Below are positions 59,640 through 64,000 of a stretch of 64,000 nt of DNA, piece by piece (the stretch's first letter is position 1; each line of letters opens with the position of its first letter). The position numbers and the translations under genes are program-made. Under the pieces are notes generated by a model. The model worked only from the letters and a program-made list of their open reading frames with translations, had not been told where the DNA came from and made no database searches. Where the stretch lies: NCBI RefSeq assembly GCF_901000735.1, contig NC_081543.1, positions 8,291,921 to 8,355,920 of the forward strand, read 5' to 3'. The stretch comes from Corylus avellana. Its lineage: Eukaryota; Streptophyta; Magnoliopsida; Fagales; Betulaceae.

Positions 59640-59990
59640 GGCATCAAAATTAACCTACAATTCATGTCAATGCAATCACTACCAATCAAACACCAAAATT
59701 TGGTCCAAATGCGATGAACACCATTTACACCTAAATTAACTTACAATTCATATCAATGCAAGCACTACAACATTTACACCTAAATTTACACCAAATGTAT
59801 TCAAAACATACACGGCCAATCAAAATTAACTTACAATTCATATCAATGCAAGCACTACAAAATTTACACCTAAATTTACACCAAATGTATTCAAAACATA
59901 CATGGCCAATCAAAATTAACTTACAATTTATATCAATGCAAGCACTACAAAATTTACACCTAAATTTACACCTAATGTACCTAAACACAA
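59640..59990. repeat. 90-bp tandem repeat, about 3.5 units
   Basis: Units contain ATTAACTTACAATTCATATC and TTTACACCAAATGTATTCAA. They start at 59735, 59825 and 59915, so the period is 90. They lie between the 3' ends of the two MULE genes. Confidence 0.9.
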
Positions 59991-60153
59991 CACCAAGCTT
60001 CAACTTGCATAAAATGTTGTCAAAACATACTTTGCCATCAACCCTAAATACATTACAATGTTTTGAAAATACCCCAACACACAGCAAGTAGTTACCAATA
60101 AAACAGTACAAACTGAGACAAACAATTTCAGCAAACGACTATTTATGTCATGG

Positions 60154-61666
60154 TTACTGCATCTTCTGCTTCCCTTTATCCTTCACTGTTTTGGTGGACT
60201 TATCTTTCCCCCTATCCATTCTTCTAACATGTTCCTGAAAACCTGGTGGATGGTCAAGAGCTGTCATTTTTCCCTTTTGTATGTCAAAATCAGGTGGGGC
60301 AGTACGAAATGTAATACCACTTGCTTTGGGAGGCCCCCAAGCGCATACTGGTCCACCACCTGGAATTGGGGGTGGCCCAGCAGGGTTATCAGTCAAGTCA
60401 ACTACAATCTTTTGCTTGGTAGGTTCTCTTCCACTACTAACAAGTTCCCTCAACCTACCACCTGCTCTTGTCCTTGTGGCCAACCCTAGTGTTCTTTTAT
60501 TCTTATTCCCAAATATGGTAGATGCCTGCAATTAATCACATACAATCAGGCCCCTAATTTTTGTTTAAGGGTTTAATTTATAGAAAGAATATGAAAAATT
60601 ACTCACACTCGGTTTGTATGCATAATTTGTTGCTTTTCTGACTGGCTAGGTGGCAGAAGGTGCAGCTCTCACATGCTGGCTGACAGAAGTTGCTACTCCC
60701 ACAGGCTGTGACTATTACTGTAATGCAATCTCTTCACATGGCCTAAATGCCGGCTGTGAGACATGCAGTAGTGCATTCGGTGAGGCTGGCCTAAATGCAG
60801 GCTGTGCTGTAGGCTGGGATGCAGTATATGAGACATGCAGTGATGCAACATGTGAGGCTGGCCTGAATGCAAGCTGGGATTCAGGATGTGGAGGTGTTTG
60901 ACTTATAGATGTTGAACATCCACCAGATTGTGATCTCCCTGCCCTGTTTGAACTTGATGGTGTGTTCACTTTTCTCTTTTTCCTGCCAGTAGATGAAGTG
61001 GCAGTTGAAGATCCATCCAACTACAAACACAAACAATCAACAAACAAAATACACAAACTAATTTAATAAATTGAACATTATGCAGTAAACACTAAACAGT
61101 AAATATTCTCAATGAATAAACCATTTTCATGTCCAAATTCCAGTAAGTTGATGCATTATCTCTATAGTACTTTCTGACACATGACCTTCGTTCCTCTTGT
61201 CTCTGCCTGGCTACACATGACCTCTTGTTGTGACCAAGCTTCATGCAGTACCCACATTGATTCTTGTGGCCCCCCCTCCTAATTGAATAAGCATTTCTTA
61301 GTTCATCCGTACCCCTTTGTCTAATTTTTTTAGGTCTGCCAGAAGTTGCCCTCATCTTTGGTGGCTCAATCTTTGGTTGGTTGCTTATTGGCCACTGATC
61401 TTCACTTGGCACAGGGAAGACAGTGTAGTCATATGACTTGTAGTACTTCTCCTTGCCATAGTAATCACTCAAATATTCGGCTGGGTCTCCACCTTGGTGT
61501 AAAATGGTAGAAATGCCATAAGAACATGGGATACCAATTACATCCCATTTCCTGCATCCACAGGTTCTGCCATCCACATCTACAACAAATTTTTTTTCCA
61601 TGCACTCAACTTCAAACATAGCCTGACCGGCGTATGTACACCAACAATTACTAGCTTCATCCTCTT
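60154..61666 (-). pseudogene. MULE transposase, C-terminal part (3 exons seen; 5' part missing at the gap)
   Basis: The frame enters from the gap at 61666 (ASNCWCTYAGQAMFEVE). The SWIM zinc finger reads CGCRKWDVIGIPCSYG, so the expected final histidine is tyrosine. YYGKEKYYKSYDYTVFPV, a GRPKKIRQRG segment and a CCHC knuckle CGYCMKLGHNKRSC follow (exon about 61128-61666). Then comes a Ser/Pro/Gln-rich tail exon (about 60715-61020, acceptor TTTGTAG) and a last exon 60154-60531 (acceptor TTGCAG). This order is that of MuDR-type transposases. The DDE catalytic MULE domain should lie further upstream (above 61766), but only tandem repeats are there, so it is deleted or hidden in the gap. Donor sites are approximate. 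Confidence 0.85.
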
Positions 61667-61766
61667 NNNNNNNNNNNNNNNNNNNNNNNNNNNNNNNNNN
61701 NNNNNNNNNNNNNNNNNNNNNNNNNNNNNNNNNNNNNNNNNNNNNNNNNNNNNNNNNNNNNNNNNN
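61667..61766. other. Assembly gap, 100 N
   Basis: A nominal 100-base gap between the transposase exon and a 290-bp tandem array; the real length is unknown. Confidence 1.
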
Positions 61767-62935
61767 ACTTTCAACAATTTCAGCAAATTAAAAAACAACA
61801 ACAATCACAACTGCTGGCCAATAACTGGACCCAATGAAAGAATACATTTAATCTTATTTTAAATAAAAACCATACACAACTCTTTAGAAAATTTGCCCCT
61901 AACCCTAACAATATTATCCATCTTACCCCTGTGCTCAATGCAGCCACCAAACAGACACATGACATTGATTAAAAAAAATCCCTAAACACAACTTTAAACA
62001 AGCCACTAAAGTTTAAGTACTATTAACTTTCATCAATCATTATTACAAAGCAACCCACTTTCAACAATTTCAGCAAATTAAATAAACAACAACAATCACA
62101 ACTGCTGGCCAATAACTGGACCCAATGAAAGAATACATTTAATCTTATTTTAAATAAAAAAACATACACAACTCTTTAGAAAATTTGCCCCTAACCCTAA
62201 CAATATTATCCATCTTACCCCTGTGCTCAAAGCAGCCACCAAACAGACACATGACATTGATTAAAAAAAATCCCTAAACACAACTTTATACAAGCCACTA
62301 AAGTTTAAGTACTATTAACTTTCATCAATCATTATTACAAAGCAACCCACTTTCAACAATTTCAGCAAATTAAATAAACAACAACAATCACAACTGCTGG
62401 CCAATAACTGGACCCAATGAAAGAATACATTTAATCTTATTTTAAATAAAAACCATACACAACTCTTTACAAAATTTGCCCCTAACCCTAACAATATTAT
62501 CCATGTTACCCACTGTGCTCAAAGCAGCCACCAAACAGACACATGACATTGATTAAAAAAAAATCCCTAAACACAACTTTAAACAAGCCACTAAAGTTTA
62601 AGTACTATTAACTTTCATCAATCATTATAACAAAGCAACCCACTTTAAACAATTTCAGCAAATTAAAAAAACAACAACAATCACAACTGCTGGCCAATAA
62701 CAGGACCCAATGAAAGAATACATTTAATCTTATTTTAAATAAAAACCATACACAACTCTTTACAAAATTTGCCCCTAACCCTAACAATATTATCCATGTT
62801 ACCCCTGTGCTCAATGCAGCCACCAAACAGACACATGTCATTGATTAAAAAAAATCCCTAAACACAACTTTAAATACGCCACTAAAGTTTAACTACTACA
62901 AAGGGAAAGAAAAAAAAACACCTACACAAAGTAGT
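61767..62935. repeat. About 290-bp tandem repeat, 4 units beside the gap
   Basis: Unit starts (ACTTT.AACAATTTCAGC) at 61767, 62057, 62349 and 62642, so periods are 290-293 bp, with very high identity. The first unit is cut by the gap, so more copies may be missing. Minus-strand short frames recur in each unit but carry no domain. Confidence 0.95.
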
Positions 62936-63762
62936 AATACCCTAAACAGTTATAAAAAAAAATATTAAAAACCCGAAGAGCATAGTACATTATGCTACAC
63001 ACTATGCATTGTGGTCCCGTTTGGTTATATCAAGCACTAATATTGTATTGTAAACAACAACTTCAACAAAAAGTGCATTTATCTGCCAATGTATAAGCAC
63101 ATTTGTGCCTTTTAAGGTCAGCAACCAAACAAGTGGTAGTGAAAGGGACCACTTGACCACTTTATTCAATGTAATAAAACTCATCTCGTTCAAATCACGT
63201 GTCCAACACAACTCCAACCTAGGGGACCACACTTAGATCAGAAAAACAACAACTTGAGAATATGTGGAACTAACGACAAGCTGACCACACATATGACAAC
63301 TTTTAACGCCTTGTCAGAAAACAGCGAATCTAAAAAAACGACGAGAATATGACCCACTTGAAATAAATACTACTCAAAAACCCTAAACAAATAAATACTA
63401 CTCAAAATCGCATCCAGAGGCGTTACATGCAAAATCACCCACAAACAATCCAACCCAAATTATTGATCAACCACAAATTTCAAAAAATTTCTAATACAAA
63501 CCCTAAATCTAAATTTTAGGGATAACGAAACTTACTTGATTCTAGTAGATTCGAACTGATTTATATGGGATTTCTAATTAACACGCTGCAAATCGACAGC
63601 TAAACTTCAGCTACAATGGTTTGCAGGCGATGATGACGATGGTTCGCACGGGCAGTACCTTCAGTACCTTCTAGAAGTGTTTCGCAACTTTCTAACGTCG
63701 ATTTTGAAACAATTAGGTTAAATGTTTGCCCCTTTTCGAGTGAGGGTATTTTAGGTATTTCA
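62936..63762. other. MULE right subterminal region
   Basis: Non-coding DNA between the tandem array and the right terminal repeat; the expected transposase promoter/leader side. No catalytic domain found. Confidence 0.5.
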
Positions 63763-63978
63763 GTGAGTGAGTGTGAGGGCAAAACGGGTAAGTGAAGGCT
63801 AAAAAATCACGTGAAAGTCATGTGATGTGCATTCTGTTTGGTCTTAACGCTTCAGATAGACGAAAGGGCCTTATTTGAGAGAAAATGGAAGTTTAGGGGT
63901 CCAAAATGAGAGTTTTTGAAGTTCAGGGGGGTCTGCAAAATCGACCGGAAGTTCAGGGGAGCTTAGTGAAGTTTCCCC
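63763..63978 (-). repeat. MULE right terminal inverted repeat
   Basis: Inverted match of 57859-58074, followed by TAAAATTAA. Confidence 0.9.
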
Positions 63979-64000
63979 TAAAATTAAACAATTGTTACTT

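Larger units (their letters stand above)
57859..63978. mobile_element. 6.1-kb Mutator-like element (MULE) with two convergent genes
   Basis: The ends are GGGGAAACTTCACTAAG and its inverse. The terminal inverted repeats are about 216 bp (57859-58074 and 63763-63978) and match at roughly nine of ten positions. A perfect 9-bp direct repeat, TAAAATTAA, flanks the element (57850-57858 and 63979-63987), the hallmark of Mutator-like transposons. Inside are a minus-strand transposase gene (61666 down to 60154) and a plus-strand GRF zinc-finger gene (58539-59139), arranged convergently. Several minisatellites and a 100-N gap are also inside. Confidence 0.95.

Noticed and set aside
61767..62935. CRISPR-like array or coding repeats
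   Set aside because: The units are head-to-tail near-identical 290-bp blocks without spacers, in a plant transposon; a simple tandem array.

Overview
This window is gene-poor nuclear DNA of a plant. It carries spliced genes with plant-type introns, L1-type LINEs, Ty3/gypsy debris, Mutator-like and hAT-like elements, nested MITEs and tRNA-derived SINEs in an AT-rich background. The gene content suggests a dicot, probably a woody rosid, but the species cannot be fixed from the sequence.

Three host genes are convincing. (1) A single-exon DOG1-domain gene at 28768-29610 (-) is most likely INAPERTURATE POLLEN1 (INP1), a pollen-aperture factor. (2) A two-exon GT47 glycosyltransferase at 45011-46506 (+) is most like xyloglucan galactosyltransferase GT19. 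(3) An eight-exon plastid 3-oxoacyl-ACP synthase III (KAS III) at 47335-52715 (-) has a complete Cys-His-Asn triad. As I recall, the Arabidopsis INP1 and GT19 loci lie almost next to each other, so the first two genes look like a conserved pair pushed about 15 kb apart by transposons.

Layout. 1-9.4 kb: no gene; nested TAA-flanked MITEs, a 5'-truncated LINE with a 15-bp target-site duplication, SINEs and microsatellites. 9.5-18.86 kb and 18.96-27.58 kb: two near-identical copies of one segment, separated exactly by a 100-N gap. They hold LTR-like sequence, Ty3/gypsy protease fragments and GC-rich GGTGGC hairpin DNA. This layout is what two unmerged overlapping contigs (haplotypes) would give, so the duplication may be artificial. 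27.2-28.05 kb: an intact non-autonomous MULE with a 9-bp target-site duplication. 28.8-29.6 kb: INP1. 29.9-35.65 kb: a near full-length but broken L1-type LINE inserted about 275 bp upstream of the INP1 start codon. 36-44.2 kb: hAT-like, MULE-like and PIF/Harbinger-like elements. 45-52.7 kb: GT19-like gene and KAS III. 53-57.85 kb: repeats and an LTR-like block. 57.86-63.98 kb: a 6.1-kb Mutator-like element with 216-bp terminal inverted repeats and a perfect 9-bp target-site duplication.

The most unusual item is that last element. It has MuDR-like architecture: a transposase gene runs leftward from the right end, and a second gene runs rightward from the left end to meet it. The second gene is a GRF-type zinc-finger / coiled-coil / membrane-anchor gene. 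It is now broken by two in-frame stop codons. The transposase is incomplete: only the SWIM/zinc-knuckle/tail part is present, a zinc ligand is changed, and a 100-N gap lies where the catalytic part would begin.
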